A stretch of 64,000 nt of DNA from Rhodococcus sp. WMMA185 (GCF_001767395.1 NZ_CP017014.1:3418501-3482500), one strand, 5' to 3'; counted from the first letter of the stretch, positions 1-9,359 are shown. The notes: a model not told the origin generated them from the letters alone. Translations and numbers: made by a program.

Positions 1-1
1 G

Positions 2-2083
2 GCCGCGGTGCACGCCGATGCCGCACAGCGGGTGGGCGTGCAGGTCACCGAGGGCAAGTCCGTCGTCGAACTGGCGGTGGTTGCCACCGACAAGGGACAC
101 GCTCTCGACCTGATCCGCCACCAGGAAGGCGCCACCGCAGCCGTATTCCTGGGCGACGACGTCACCGACGAAGATGCCTTCCAGCGACTGCAGGGTCCGG
201 ACATCGGCGTAAAGGTCGGGCCCGGAGACAGCCTCGCGGAGTTCCGTGTCGACTCCACCGAAGACGTTGCGGCGGCCCTCGCATTCCTTCTCGACGAGCG
301 CCGCACCTGGCTGTCGGGGGCGCACGCCCCGCCGATCGAACGCCTGACAATGCTCGCGAGCCCCCGATCCGTCGCCCTCGTCACCCCGGACGCGACAGTG
401 ACGTGGCTATGCCATCCCGAACCCGACTCGGCCGCGGTCTTCGCTCATCTCCTCGGCGGCACCGAGGCCGGCCACTTCAGCATCGGCCCGCACCGCAGCG
501 CCCTGCCGCTCAGCCAGCGTTACATCGACAGCACCATGACCGTGCGGACACGCTGGGCAAGCCTGGCCGTAACGGACTACCTGCCGCACGACGTCGGGCC
601 CGGCCGCACCGACCTCACCCGCGTCATCAGTGGACAGGCCGCCGCCGTCGTGACATTCGCGCCCAGGCCCGAGTTCGGACAGGTCCAGGTGGTCCTGGAG
701 GCTCTCGAAGACGGCCTCCGTGTCCATGGCACCAACGAACCCTTCGTGCTCCGCTCGCCCGGTGTCCAGTGGAATGTCATCTCCGATGGAAACCAGGAGA
801 CCGCACATGCCGTCGTCGATCCGTCACAAGGCGATGTCGTCCTGGAATTGCGTTGCGGTACAGACTACCTCGGCCCCTCTGAAGTGCCAGAAGCTGATCG
901 GCGCGCGCGAGCAGAGGCGTACTGGTCCGACTGGACCAAGACACTTACCTTGCCAACTCTCAAGCCCGACCTGATGAAGCGCTCGGCGCTGACCCTGCGC
1001 GGTCTGGTGCACGTCGACTCCGGATCGATCCTGGCATCGGCCACCACCTCCCTGCCGGAGGAGATCGGCGGCGTCCGCAACTGGGACTACCGCTACTGCT
1101 GGCTCCGCGACGCCGCTCTCACCGCGTCCGCACTCGTCAGCCTCGGTTCACTCGGGGAGGCCGAGGGCTATCTCGCCTGGGTGCACGACGTGCTCGAGAC
1201 GCTGCCCGGCCCCGAACGCTTGCACCCCCTCTACACGATCTACGGTGCCGGTCTGGCTCCTGAGGCCGTGATCGACTCACTGCCCGGATACGCCGGTTCG
1301 CGACCGGTGCGCATCGGCAACGCGGCCAATCAGCAGGTGCAGCTCGACGTGTTCGGTCCCATCGTCGAGCTGATCTCCGATCTGTCCCACGCCCGCGAAA
1401 AGCAGGGTGTCGAGAACCCGCTGAGCGACCGGGACTGGGAACTGTTGTGCGCGATGGTCGAGGCGGTGGAGCGTCGTTGGTTCGAGCCCGATCACGGAAT
1501 CTGGGAGATCCGCGACAACCCGCGACACCACGTGTATTCCAAGGTGATGGGCTGGGTCACCGTGGACCGCGCAATCACCCTGGCCAAGCACTTCGGCCGA
1601 ACCATCGCACCCGGGTGGGCCCCCTTGCGCGACACGATCGCCGAGGAGGTGCGCGAGAAGGGCTGGAACGAAGAGGTCCGCTCATATACCGCCGCCTACG
1701 ACGGCACCGATCTCGACGCCGCCACCTTGCACATCGGACTGTCGGGGCTGATCGATCCATCGGATGAGCGATTCACCGCGACCGTCACTGCGACCGAGGC
1801 CGAACTGCGCAGTGGTTCGACGGTGTACCGATACCACCACGACGACGGACTACCCGGCACCGAGGGCGGCTTCCACCTCTGCGCGGCCTGGCTGGTCGAG
1901 GCATACCTGCTGATCGGTCAACGAGCCGACGCGGAGGCTCTGTTCGCGCAACTTGTCGCTGCCGCCGGGCCGACCGGACTCCTCAGCGAGGAGTACGACC
2001 CCATCGCCGAACGCTCGCTGGGTAACCATCCCCAGGCGTACAGCCACCTCGGCCTGCTGCGTTGCGCCCAGCTACTGGCCTGA
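2..2083 (+). CDS. Trehalose-phosphatase / glycoside hydrolase family 15 fusion (5' truncated)
   Basis: The frame is open from the window edge, so the N-terminus lies outside. The first ~100 residues are the C-terminal part of a HAD-type trehalose-6-phosphate phosphatase; GDDVTDEDAF near residue 50 carries the Mg-binding acidic pair. The rest reads as a GH15 (glucoamylase/trehalase-like) catalytic domain, with RNWDYRYCWLRDAAL near residue 358 and GNHPQAYSHLG near residue 672 as family hallmarks. The likely role is cytoplasmic trehalose metabolism: dephosphorylating trehalose-6-phosphate and hydrolysing trehalose or another alpha-glucoside. Known mycobacterial OtsB1 fuses a phosphatase to a different hydrolase family, so this is an analogous but distinct fusion. 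The substrate of the GH15 half is inferred. Its 3' end overlaps the convergent LacI gene by 12 bp. Confidence 0.88.
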   Translation, partial: AAVHADAAQRVGVQVTEGKSVVELAVVATDKGHALDLIRHQEGATAAVFLGDDVTDEDAFQRLQGPDIGVKVGPGDSLAEFRVDSTEDVAAALAFLLDERRTWLSGAHAPPIERLTMLASPRSVALVTPDATVTWLCHPEPDSAAVFAHLLGGTEAGHFSIGPHRSALPLSQRYIDSTMTVRTRWASLAVTDYLPHDVGPGRTDLTRVISGQAAAVVTFAPRPEFGQVQVVLEALEDGLRVHGTNEPFVLRSPGVQWNVISDGNQETAHAVVDPSQGDVVLELRCGTDYLGPSEVPEADRRARAEAYWSDWTKTLTLPTLKPDLMKRSALTLRGLVHVDSGSILASATTSLPEEIGGVRNWDYRYCWLRDAALTASALVSLGSLGEAEGYLAWVHDVLETLPGPERLHPLYTIYGAGLAPEAVIDSLPGYAGSRPVRIGNAANQQVQLDVFGPIVELISDLSHAREKQGVENPLSDRDWELLCAMVEAVERRWFEPDHGIWEIRDNPRHHVYSKVMGWVTVDRAITLAKHFGRTIAPGWAPLRDTIAEEVREKGWNEEVRSYTAAYDGTDLDAATLHIGLSGLIDPSDERFTATVTATEAELRSGSTVYRYHHDDGLPGTEGGFHLCAAWLVEAYLLIGQRADAEALFAQLVAAAGPTGLLSEEYDPIAERSLGNHPQAYSHLGLLRCAQLLA

Positions 2084-3184
2084 GGTCGGCAGGTCGGTAG
2101 CCGACGGTCGTGCCGCTGTCTTGCCGTGCAGCAATTCGGTCCCGAGCATCTCGACGGTCGCAACACCCCCGCGTGAAGGCTTCATCAGCAGGGCACCGGC
2201 ACGGCGGCCCTTTTCCTCCTGCGGTTGCCGAACGGTGGTCAGGCCCTCGCGAAGAGCGTCCTCGATACCGTCGAAGCCGGTGATCGACAACCGGCCGGGC
2301 ACGTCGATACCCTGCCGACGCGCCCAGTCCAGCGCGCCGAGAGCGAGGACGTCGGTGGTGCACACCAATGCAGTGATTCGTGGGTTGACTTCGAGCGCTT
2401 CGGCCGCCGCGAAATAGCCGGACTTTTCGGTGTGCTCGAATCGCTCGACAACCGTGAGCGCCTGAAGGTCGCGGCCCGCGGCGAACAGTGCGTCGCGCAC
2501 CCCCGCGATACGCTCACGCTGCACATGGAAGTTCGGTGACCGCAAGCGCTCGGCGTCGGCGATCCCATCCGACCGGTCACGACCCAATCGCATGCTCAGC
2601 ACACCGATGTCTCGATGACCGAGACCGATCAGATACTCGGTGAGGTCGCGCATAGCACCACGGTCGTCGATTCCCACAAGCGATGCTCCCGGAACTTCCC
2701 TGGGCTGATCGCAGACAACCATCGGCAGGTGCCGGTCACATACTGCGGCGAGGTACGGGTCGTCGTCGGCTACCGAGTACACGACGAAACCATCGACACC
2801 GGCCTGCTGGACGACGGTGGCGGCGTCCTCCTCGCGGCGGCCTGGGCCGGCCGGAATCAGGAGCAGTCCCTGCCCCGCCGTCTCGCAGGACTCGGCGAGT
2901 CCGGACAGAAAGCGCATCGCAGCGGGGTCCCGGAAGGAGTAGCTGAGCGCTTCGGTGAGCAGCAGTCCCACAGCGCCGGCCTTACGGGTTCGCAGAGACC
3001 GGGCCACCGGGTCGGGCCCTGGATAGCCGCGCCGTTTCGCGGCCTCGAGTACACGGTCACGAAGTTCGGGGGAAAGCTGATCCGGCCTGTTGTAGGCGTT
3101 GGACACCGTCGTTCGCGAAATATTCAGCTCGGCCGCGAGCGACGCCAGCGTGGCTTGGCGACGAGGCTGTCGAGATCTGCGCAT
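2072..3184 (-). CDS. LacI-family transcriptional regulator
   Basis: A 370-residue one-component regulator. Residues ~10-60 form the LacI helix-turn-helix (TLASLAAELNISRTTVSNAYN), followed by the hinge and a periplasmic-binding-protein-like effector domain (GLLLTEALSYSF, VCDQPR, DVLALGAL, TGFDGIEDAL). LacI proteins usually respond to a sugar or nucleoside. The ligand is unknown; convergence with the trehalose-phosphatase/GH15 gene hints at sugar control, but that is inference. It is divergent from the zinc-type ABC transporter with a 117-bp gap. An ATG start in front of an Arg-rich N-terminus is accepted. Confidence 0.9.
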   Translation of the reverse strand: MRRSRQPRRQATLASLAAELNISRTTVSNAYNRPDQLSPELRDRVLEAAKRRGYPGPDPVARSLRTRKAGAVGLLLTEALSYSFRDPAAMRFLSGLAESCETAGQGLLLIPAGPGRREEDAATVVQQAGVDGFVVYSVADDDPYLAAVCDRHLPMVVCDQPREVPGASLVGIDDRGAMRDLTEYLIGLGHRDIGVLSMRLGRDRSDGIADAERLRSPNFHVQRERIAGVRDALFAAGRDLQALTVVERFEHTEKSGYFAAAEALEVNPRITALVCTTDVLALGALDWARRQGIDVPGRLSITGFDGIEDALREGLTTVRQPQEEKGRRAGALLMKPSRGGVATVEMLGTELLHGKTAARPSATDLPTSGQ

Positions 3185-3247
3185 ATGGGGACGTTAGTAC
3201 CTCGCCCGCGCCCACGCTCATCGAGGCTGCACTATCAGCTAGGGTAT

Positions 3248-3272
3248 AACGGTAATGGTTTCCAATAGCGTT
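3248..3272. promoter_or_regulatory. Candidate Fur/Zur-type operator upstream of the metal ABC transporter
   Basis: A 25-bp odd-centred dyad centred on 3260 in which 9 of 12 base pairs are complementary; the core is TAATGGTTTCCAATA. It sits 30 bp upstream of the binding-protein start. Fur-family regulators such as Zur bind odd-centred 7-1-7 dyads, and zinc ABC operons are classic Zur targets, so Zur control is the leading inference. It could instead serve the divergent LacI gene. Confidence 0.4.
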
Positions 3273-3301
3273 TAACGCTCGGGTTTGGTGAGGAGTTTTC
3301 T

Positions 3302-4357
3302 GTGCACGGTTTTCCAGGTTCACGGTCGGCTAGAGCGGTGGCAGGACTCTCGTTCGCCACCGCTCTTGCGCTCGCCGCTTGCTCCTCCGGCGGCGCTTCC
3401 GACACGTCGGCTGCCGACCGCCCCCTTTCCGTCGTTGCGTCGACGAACGTCTGGGGCAGCGTCGCGCAGGCCGTTGCGGGTGACAACATCGTCGTCACCT
3501 CGATTGTCAACGAACCTTTCGCCGATCCGCACTCGTTCGAGGCGACCCCGTCCGACGTCGCCAGGCTCACGGACGCATCGCTGATCGTCTACAACGGTGG
3601 CGGGTACGACCAGTTCGTCGACGACGTGCTCGCCTCCGACGACAGCAACAAACTCACGGTCAACGCATTCGACCTTCATCAGAACGGTTCGCACGAGGAC
3701 AATGCCGATTCGCACGACGACCACAGCACCGATTCGCACGAAGACGATGCCGATTCGCACGACGACCACAGCACCGATTCGCACGAAGATGATGCCGATT
3801 CGCACGATGGCCATGATCACGGCCACGGAGGGGTGAACGAGCACGTCTGGTTCGACATCGACACGGTCGACGCCACGGCGAAGTCCATCGCCGACAAACT
3901 CGGCGAACTGGACCCCGACAACGCCGGCACCTACCAGGCCAACGCAGACGATTTCCACAACCAGCTCGAACAAGTCTCGGGCGTAACCACCGCGATCGCA
4001 GTCGCCCACCCGGACGCGCCCGTCGCGCAAACCGAACCGGTCGCCACCTATCTCCTGGACTCGGCGGACCTGGTTGATCTCACCCCGCCCGACTTCTCGA
4101 GTGCCATCGAAAACGGCAACGACCCCGCCCCAGCGGCCATCGCCGCGATACGCCAACTACTTACCGACCGCGAGGTAGACGCACTCATCTTCAACGTCCA
4201 GACGCAAGACAACGTCACCCAGGACGTACGGGCCACGGCGGAGTCGGCGGGAGTGCCCGTCGTCGAGGTCACCGAGACCCTGCCCGAGGGGCTCGACTAC
4301 ATTCAGTGGTTGACCAAAACCGCCGACGATCTCTCGGCGGCTCTGCAACCGAACTGA
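3302..4357 (+). CDS. Zinc-type ABC transporter substrate-binding lipoprotein (ZnuA/TroA family)
   Basis: A 351-residue cluster A-I metal-binding protein. It has an N-terminal lipoprotein signal with lipobox LAAC (Cys27), then DRPLSVVASTNVWGSVAQAVAG, typical of ZnuA. A long His/Asp/Glu/Ser-rich insertion spans about residues 124-178, as in zinc-specific members where it acts as a zinc-sensing or capturing loop. The C-terminal lobe (VNEHVWFDIDTV, VPVVEVTETLPEG) completes the fold. GTG is chosen because AGGAG lies 6 bp upstream. It leads a tight three-gene operon with ATPase and permease. The substrate is predicted as Zn2+ from the His-rich loop; Mn2+ is the alternative. Confidence 0.88.
   Translation: MHGFPGSRSARAVAGLSFATALALAACSSGGASDTSAADRPLSVVASTNVWGSVAQAVAGDNIVVTSIVNEPFADPHSFEATPSDVARLTDASLIVYNGGGYDQFVDDVLASDDSNKLTVNAFDLHQNGSHEDNADSHDDHSTDSHEDDADSHDDHSTDSHEDDADSHDGHDHGHGGVNEHVWFDIDTVDATAKSIADKLGELDPDNAGTYQANADDFHNQLEQVSGVTTAIAVAHPDAPVAQTEPVATYLLDSADLVDLTPPDFSSAIENGNDPAPAAIAAIRQLLTDREVDALIFNVQTQDNVTQDVRATAESAGVPVVEVTETLPEGLDYIQWLTKTADDLSAALQPN
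3707..3815 (+). repeat. 45-bp tandem repeat encoding the His-rich metal loop
   Basis: About 2.4 copies of a 45-bp unit (3707-3751, 3752-3796, partial 3797-3815) encode DSHDDHSTDSHEDDA. The repeat lies in frame in the binding-protein gene and could change copy number without a frameshift. Confidence 0.85.
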
Positions 4358-4365
4358 CGAAACAC

Positions 4366-5244
4366 GTGACAGGACCTTCTTGGAGAACCGTCGCTGGCGG
4401 CCGTGCCCCTGCAGTGGAGCTGACAGGGGCACGACTATCCTTCGGCGAACGCGCACTGTGGGAAGACCTCGACCTCACCGTCCAGCCCGGTGAATTCGTC
4501 GCGGTTCTCGGGCCCAACGGATCGGGCAAGACGTCGCTTCTCAAAGTGCTACTCGGCCAACTGGCACTCAGCGCCGGCACGGCGAGGATTGTCGGATCCC
4601 CTGCGCGAGCCGGAAACTCGCATGTGGGGTACGTCCCCCAACAAAAGTCGTTGGACGACGGACTGCCGCTACGTGGACGTGACCTCGTCGGGCTGGGCGT
4701 CGACGGACACCGGTGGGGCCTCGGACTACGCCGGCGCGGGTATCGAAACGCAATTGTGGACGCTGCCATCGCCGAAGTCGGTGCGCAGGATTACGCCGAC
4801 GCGCCGATCGGCTCGATGTCCGGCGGTGAACAGCAACGCTTACGCATCGCACAGGCCCTCGTCGGTGATCCGCAGATCCTGCTGTGCGACGAACCTCTGC
4901 TCAGCTTGGACCTGGCCAACCAGAATCTGGTGTCCGGACTCATCGACCGCCGTCGCCGCACCCACGACACCGCAGTCCTGTTCGTCACCCACGAAATCAA
5001 CCCGATCCTTCCGCTCGTCGACCGTGTGCTCTACCTGGTGGACGGACAGTTCCGTATCGGCACACCTGCAGAAGTGATGACCTCGGAGGTGCTCTCGGAG
5101 TTGTATCGCACCGATGTCGAGGTGTTGCGCGTGCGCGGACGTCTCGTTGTGATCGGCACAGGCGACTCGATCGATGCACTCGGTAGCGCCGGCGGACTGC
5201 GGCCCGGGGAGGGCGTGCACCACATGGACGGGAACTACGCTTGA
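4366..5244 (+). CDS. Metal ABC transporter ATP-binding protein (ZnuC-like)
   Basis: A cytoplasmic ABC ATPase driving metal import. Walker A is GPNGSGKT (~residue 50), the Q-loop is YVPQQKS, the signature is MSGGEQQRL (~151), Walker B is ILLCDEP (~172), and the switch histidine is in VTHE. The GTG at 4366 is preferred: it lies 8 bp past the stop of the binding-protein gene, whereas an upstream in-frame ATG at 4306 would overlap that gene by 52 bp. It overlaps the permease by 4 bp (TTGA), which indicates translational coupling. The C-terminal ~60 residues extend beyond the core ATPase and are not assigned. Confidence 0.9.
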   Translation: MTGPSWRTVAGGRAPAVELTGARLSFGERALWEDLDLTVQPGEFVAVLGPNGSGKTSLLKVLLGQLALSAGTARIVGSPARAGNSHVGYVPQQKSLDDGLPLRGRDLVGLGVDGHRWGLGLRRRGYRNAIVDAAIAEVGAQDYADAPIGSMSGGEQQRLRIAQALVGDPQILLCDEPLLSLDLANQNLVSGLIDRRRRTHDTAVLFVTHEINPILPLVDRVLYLVDGQFRIGTPAEVMTSEVLSELYRTDVEVLRVRGRLVVIGTGDSIDALGSAGGLRPGEGVHHMDGNYA

Positions 5245-6128
5245 GCAACAAGTTCATCGACGCGATGTCGCGCATGTTCGACATCTCGACCACCCTCGAT
5301 CTGTTGCAGTACGACTTCGTTCAGCAGGCTTTGCTCGCCGGTGCAATCCTGGGCCTGCTGGCGGGAGTCATCGGCCCTCTCATCGTCAGCCGACAGATGT
5401 CGTTTGCCGTGCACGGGACGAGCGAGCTGTCACTGACCGGTGCATCCGCAGCGCTCCTCGTCGGCATCGGTGTCGGCGCCGGTGCCATCGCCGGTTCCGT
5501 GGTCGCGGCGGTCCTGTTCGGGCTGCTCGGCACGAAGGCTCGTGACCGTGACTCGGTGATCGGTGTGATCATGGCGTTCGGCCTCGGCCTGTCGGTGCTG
5601 TTCATATGGTCGTACGAGGGCCGCACCGGCACCAGCTTCTCGCTGCTGATCGGCCAGATCGTGGCCCCGGGCAACCACGGAATACAACTGCTGCTGTTCT
5701 GCGCTGCGCTCGTGATAGGTGTCCTCGGGTACATCTACCGGCCGCTACTGTTCGCGAGCACCGACCCCGACGTCGCCGAGGCTCGCGGCGTCCCGGTACG
5801 CGCGCTGTCGATCGTGTTCGCTGTGCTCGTCGGTATCACCGCCGCGCTCGGCGTCCAGATCGTCGGAGCGCTGCTCGTGATGGCACTACTCATCACCCCC
5901 GCGGCAGCCGCCGCCTACGTGACTGCAAGCCCGGTCAAGGCCACAATTCTGTCGATCGTGTTCGCGGAACTCGCTGCCGTCGGCGGAATCCTGCTCTCGT
6001 TGGCGCCCGGCGTCCCGGTGTCGAGCTTCGTCACCGCAATCGCCTTCGTCATCTATGTCGTGTGCCGACTCACCGGATCTTCCCGGCGCAAGAACGCGGG
6101 ACGAATCGCTCCCGCGCACGCACACTGA
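5241..6128 (+). CDS. Metal ABC transporter permease (ZnuB-like)
   Basis: A 295-residue membrane protein of the ABC-3 permease family with about eight hydrophobic segments, starting at TTG in a TTGA overlap with the ATPase stop. The GPLIVSRQMSFAVHGTSELSLTG stretch is characteristic of actinobacterial zinc/manganese permeases, as is LLVMALLITPAAAA in the fifth to sixth helix region. It pairs with the two upstream genes to form one uptake system. The hydrophilic C-terminus ends in a His-containing tail (PAHAH). Confidence 0.9.
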   Translation: MSNKFIDAMSRMFDISTTLDLLQYDFVQQALLAGAILGLLAGVIGPLIVSRQMSFAVHGTSELSLTGASAALLVGIGVGAGAIAGSVVAAVLFGLLGTKARDRDSVIGVIMAFGLGLSVLFIWSYEGRTGTSFSLLIGQIVAPGNHGIQLLLFCAALVIGVLGYIYRPLLFASTDPDVAEARGVPVRALSIVFAVLVGITAALGVQIVGALLVMALLITPAAAAAYVTASPVKATILSIVFAELAAVGGILLSLAPGVPVSSFVTAIAFVIYVVCRLTGSSRRKNAGRIAPAHAH

Positions 6129-6194
6129 TGACCGACTCGATACGTGCTCGCGCAAACGCGACTGACGAAGTTCTGGCGCCCTAATATCGAATAT

Positions 6195-6953
6195 GTGTCG
6201 GCCATCGATCTGAACAGCGACCTCGGCGAGAGTTTCGGCGCCTGGACCCTCGGCGACGACACGGCGATGCTGAAACTGGTCACCAGCGCCAACGTGGCCT
6301 GCGGCTTCCATGCCGGTGATCCCGCGACGCTGTTGTCCACATGTACTGCGGCGGCCGACCTCTCGGTTCGGATCGGAGCGCAGGTGGGCTACCGAGACCT
6401 GGCCGGATTCGGGCGCAGGTTCATCGACATCACGCCACGCGACCTCACGGCCGATGTCATCTATCAGATCGGCGCGCTCGACGGCCTTGCGCGCGTTTCC
6501 GGATCCTCGGTGTCGTACGTGAAGCCACACGGTGCTCTGTACAACGCGATCGTGCATCATCGGGGGCAGGCGCGCGCGGTGGTCGCGGCGATCCGAGCCT
6601 ACGACGAGACCCTCCCCGTCCTGGGTTTACCGGGCTCGATGTTCCTCGAGGAGGCCGAGTCGGCCGGGCTTCGCACCGTCGCCGAGGCGTTCGCCGACCG
6701 CGCCTACACACCCGAAGCAACGCTGGTTCCCCGAAGGACCGAGGGGGCGCTCTTGCACGATCCGACGGTGGTGGCGCACCGAGTTCGCAGACTCGTCGTC
6801 GATCACACTCTCGATGCAATCGACGGCACTGTACTGCCGACTACCGCCGAATCCGTCTGCGTGCACGGCGATACTCCCATGGCAGTCGAAATGGCGACTG
6901 CTATACGGTCTTTGCTTGATTCAGAGGGCATCACAGTGAGGCCTTTCGCCTGA
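6195..6953 (+). CDS. pxpA: 5-oxoprolinase subunit A (LamB/YcsF family)
   Basis: The 252-residue product is one subunit of the ATP-dependent 5-oxoprolinase PxpABC, which opens 5-oxoproline (pyroglutamate) to glutamate. The N-terminus [21 protein letters not shown] matches the family, with later landmarks [22 protein letters not shown] and VCVHGD. The open frame extends upstream to 6144, but family alignment favours the GTG at 6195. It overlaps pxpB by one base (TGATG), so the two are co-translated. The third subunit lies beyond an inserted ald/aldR pair. Confidence 0.92.
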   Translation: MSAIDLNSDLGESFGAWTLGDDTAMLKLVTSANVACGFHAGDPATLLSTCTAAADLSVRIGAQVGYRDLAGFGRRFIDITPRDLTADVIYQIGALDGLARVSGSSVSYVKPHGALYNAIVHHRGQARAVVAAIRAYDETLPVLGLPGSMFLEEAESAGLRTVAEAFADRAYTPEATLVPRRTEGALLHDPTVVAHRVRRLVVDHTLDAIDGTVLPTTAESVCVHGDTPMAVEMATAIRSLLDSEGITVRPFA

Positions 6954-7576
6954 TGCGCATCCTCGACGCAGGAGAGTCGGCAATCCTCGCCGAGTTCGCG
7001 GATCTCGACACCGTGCTCGCACACTTCCGCGCGCTCGACAAGTCTCGCCCACCTGGGATTCGGGAGGTAATTCCAGCTGCCCGCACCATTGCCGTCCGAT
7101 TCGACTGCCATGAGACCCGGAAAGATCGCGTGGTCAAGTGGGTGCGCACGACGCAGCCACAGCGACAGGCGCACACCTCCGAACGCGGGACTGGAACCGA
7201 GGAGATCCGAATCGCGGTTCGCTACGACGGCCCCGACCTCGAGGAGGTGGCCGGTTACACCGGCCTGAACGTGGACGAGGTTATCGCCGCTCACATTGGA
7301 ACTCCTTGGACGGTTGCCTTCTGTGGCTTCGTCCCCGGTTTCGGATATCTGACGGGCGGCCCTCCCGAACTGCAAGTGCCCCGCCGCGACTCACCCCGCA
7401 CCGGTGTACCCGCGGGGGCGGTGGGACTCGCGGGCGGATTCACCGGCATCTACCCGCGCAGTTCACCGGGCGGATGGCAACTCATCGGGACCACGGACGA
7501 GCCGATCTGGGAACCCGCACGTACACCCCCCGCTCTGCTACGCCCGGGCGTGGTCGTCCGCTTCGTACAGGAGTAG
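6953..7576 (+). CDS. pxpB: 5-oxoprolinase subunit B (KipI-like)
   Basis: A 207-residue member of the allophanate hydrolase subunit 1 / KipI family. The cyclophilin-like core shows TVAFCGFVPGFGYLTGG and the C-terminal GVPAGAVGLAGGFTGIYPRSSPGGWQLIG, both very conserved in PxpB. It acts with PxpA and PxpC in pyroglutamate detoxification. It is translationally coupled to pxpA. The gene ends 19 bp before the convergent aldR stop, so the operon as read here stops at subunit B. Confidence 0.93.
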   Translation: MRILDAGESAILAEFADLDTVLAHFRALDKSRPPGIREVIPAARTIAVRFDCHETRKDRVVKWVRTTQPQRQAHTSERGTGTEEIRIAVRYDGPDLEEVAGYTGLNVDEVIAAHIGTPWTVAFCGFVPGFGYLTGGPPELQVPRRDSPRTGVPAGAVGLAGGFTGIYPRSSPGGWQLIGTTDEPIWEPARTPPALLRPGVVVRFVQE

Positions 7577-7595
7577 AGCGCACTCGCCGGAGTGC

Positions 7596-8120
7596 TCACA
7601 GCACGGTGCCCCAGCGAGGGCGCACATGCTCGAAGATGAGGATGGTCTCGGTCGATGCGACCGCCGGGTGTGCACTCAGGTGCTCGAGGACGAAGTTGCG
7701 CAGTTCCTCGCTGTTACGCGTGGCAACGTGAATCAAGTAATCGTCAGCACCGGCTATGAAATAGACATCGAGCACCTCGTCCAAGGCTACGAGTTGCTTC
7801 GAGAGTGACCCCAGGTGCTTCCTCGCACCTGCCTGGACGCGAGCCGCAATCATCGCCTGCAGGTCCCGGCCCAGCGCGGCGGGGTCGACGTCCGCGTGGA
7901 AACCGCGAATCACACCGCGCTCGACGAGGGATCGCACCCGGCCAAGACAGGTTGACGGCGCGATACCGGCAGCGGCGGCAAGAGCATTGTTCGGGATGCG
8001 GGCATCACGCGCGAGGTGATCGAGCAGGATGCGGTCGATGTCGTCGAGGGGCGGCGCAGGCCGAAGATCCTTCGGCGTGGGTGACTGCGAGGCACCTTTG
8101 GATGAATATTTGGAAGGCAT
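7596..8120 (-). CDS. aldR: Lrp/AsnC-family regulator, probable regulator of ald
   Basis: A 174-residue Lrp/AsnC protein: a winged helix-turn-helix at residues ~25-80 (DDIDRILLDHLARDARIPNNALAAAAGI) and a RAM/AsnC ligand-binding domain (VYFIAGADDYLIHVAT). It is divergent from alanine dehydrogenase, the same arrangement as mycobacterial AldR-Ald, where the regulator activates ald in response to alanine. The symbol rests on this pairing. A serine-rich N-terminal extension of about 20 residues precedes the HTH. Confidence 0.88.
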   Translation of the reverse strand: MPSKYSSKGASQSPTPKDLRPAPPLDDIDRILLDHLARDARIPNNALAAAAGIAPSTCLGRVRSLVERGVIRGFHADVDPAALGRDLQAMIAARVQAGARKHLGSLSKQLVALDEVLDVYFIAGADDYLIHVATRNSEELRNFVLEHLSAHPAVASTETILIFEHVRPRWGTVL

Positions 8121-8258
8121 GGCTAGAACCTAAAGAATTATCTTCATAGATATTGGCATTCAAGCGCACTTTATTCACCATTGATAGTAGCAGGCCTGAT
8201 CGAACTCATCGGGCTTTGTGCCCCACGCCGACTCTTACACCATGTGACGGAGCTACTG

Positions 8259-9359
8259 ATGAAAATCGGAATCCCCCGCGAGATCAAGAACCACGAATAC
8301 CGGGTGGCCATCACCCCTGCCGGGGTCCACGAACTGTTCGAGCACGGGCACGAGGTGTTCATCGAATCGGGTGCAGGCGCCGGCTCCTCGTTCTCGGACG
8401 ACGACTTCAAATCCGCTGGGGCAATCATGCTGTCGACGGCCGATCAGGTGTGGGAGACCGCGGACCTGCTCCTCAAGGTCAAGGAACCGATCGCCGAGGA
8501 ATACTCGCGACTGCGCCAGGACCAGGTGCTCTTCACCTACCTTCACCTCGCAGCGTCCAAGGAGTGCACCGATGCCCTCCTCGAGTCCAAAACCACCGCG
8601 ATCGCCTACGAAACCGTCGTCGGAAGAGACGGTTCCCTGCCCCTGCTCGCCCCGATGAGTGAGGTCGCCGGGCGACTGGCAACTCAGGCCGGCGCCTACC
8701 ATCTCATGCGCCAGGGCGGCGGCCGCGGTGTGCTCATGGGAGGAGTCCCCGGTGTGCGCCCGGCGAAGGTCGTGGTCATCGGCGCAGGGGTCGCCGGCAA
8801 GAACGCCATCGCGGTTGCACACGGCATGCAGGCCGACGTCACCGTTCTCGACCTGTCCGTCGCCCGCCTGCGGGAGATCGACGACCGCTACCACGGCCAG
8901 GTCAAGACCATCACTTCCAACAGGCTCGAACTCGAAGAGGCTGTACTCGAGGCCGACCTCGTCATCGGTGCGGTGCTCGTCCCGGGTGCGAAGGCCCCGA
9001 AGCTGGTGTCGAACAGCCTGGTGCAGCGAATGAAGCCGGGCTCGGTGCTCGTCGACATCGCCATCGACCAGGGTGGTTGCTTCGAGGATTCCCACCCCAC
9101 GACGCACGCGGATCCCACGTACATGGTTCACGACTCCGTCTTCTACTGCGTCGCGAACATGCCCGGCGCGGTCCCGCGGACTTCGACCTACGCGCTCACC
9201 AACGCCACACTCCCCTACGTCGTCGAGCTCGCCGACAAGGGCTGGGAACAGGCCACCGCGACCGTTCCCGGATTTGCCGAGGGCCTCAGTACCCACGACG
9301 GAAAACTGCTCTCCTCCGAGGTTGCTGCCGCTCACGGATACTCGGTCGAGGCGCTCTGA
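8259..9359 (+). CDS. ald: Alanine dehydrogenase
   Basis: A 366-residue NAD-dependent enzyme interconverting L-alanine and pyruvate plus ammonia. The N-terminus MKIGIPREIKNHEYRVAITP and the pyruvate/substrate-binding region are canonical. The Rossmann motif is VVIGAGVAGKNA (near residue 172), and the C-terminal NMPGAVPRTSTYALTNATLPY is family-diagnostic. The open frame runs further upstream, but ATG 8259 matches the family N-terminus and has GGAG 6 bp before it. The 138-bp gap to divergent aldR is AT-richer than its surroundings and must hold both promoters. The gene sits between pxpB and pxpC. Confidence 0.96.
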   Translation: MKIGIPREIKNHEYRVAITPAGVHELFEHGHEVFIESGAGAGSSFSDDDFKSAGAIMLSTADQVWETADLLLKVKEPIAEEYSRLRQDQVLFTYLHLAASKECTDALLESKTTAIAYETVVGRDGSLPLLAPMSEVAGRLATQAGAYHLMRQGGGRGVLMGGVPGVRPAKVVVIGAGVAGKNAIAVAHGMQADVTVLDLSVARLREIDDRYHGQVKTITSNRLELEEAVLEADLVIGAVLVPGAKAPKLVSNSLVQRMKPGSVLVDIAIDQGGCFEDSHPTTHADPTYMVHDSVFYCVANMPGAVPRTSTYALTNATLPYVVELADKGWEQATATVPGFAEGLSTHDGKLLSSEVAAAHGYSVEAL

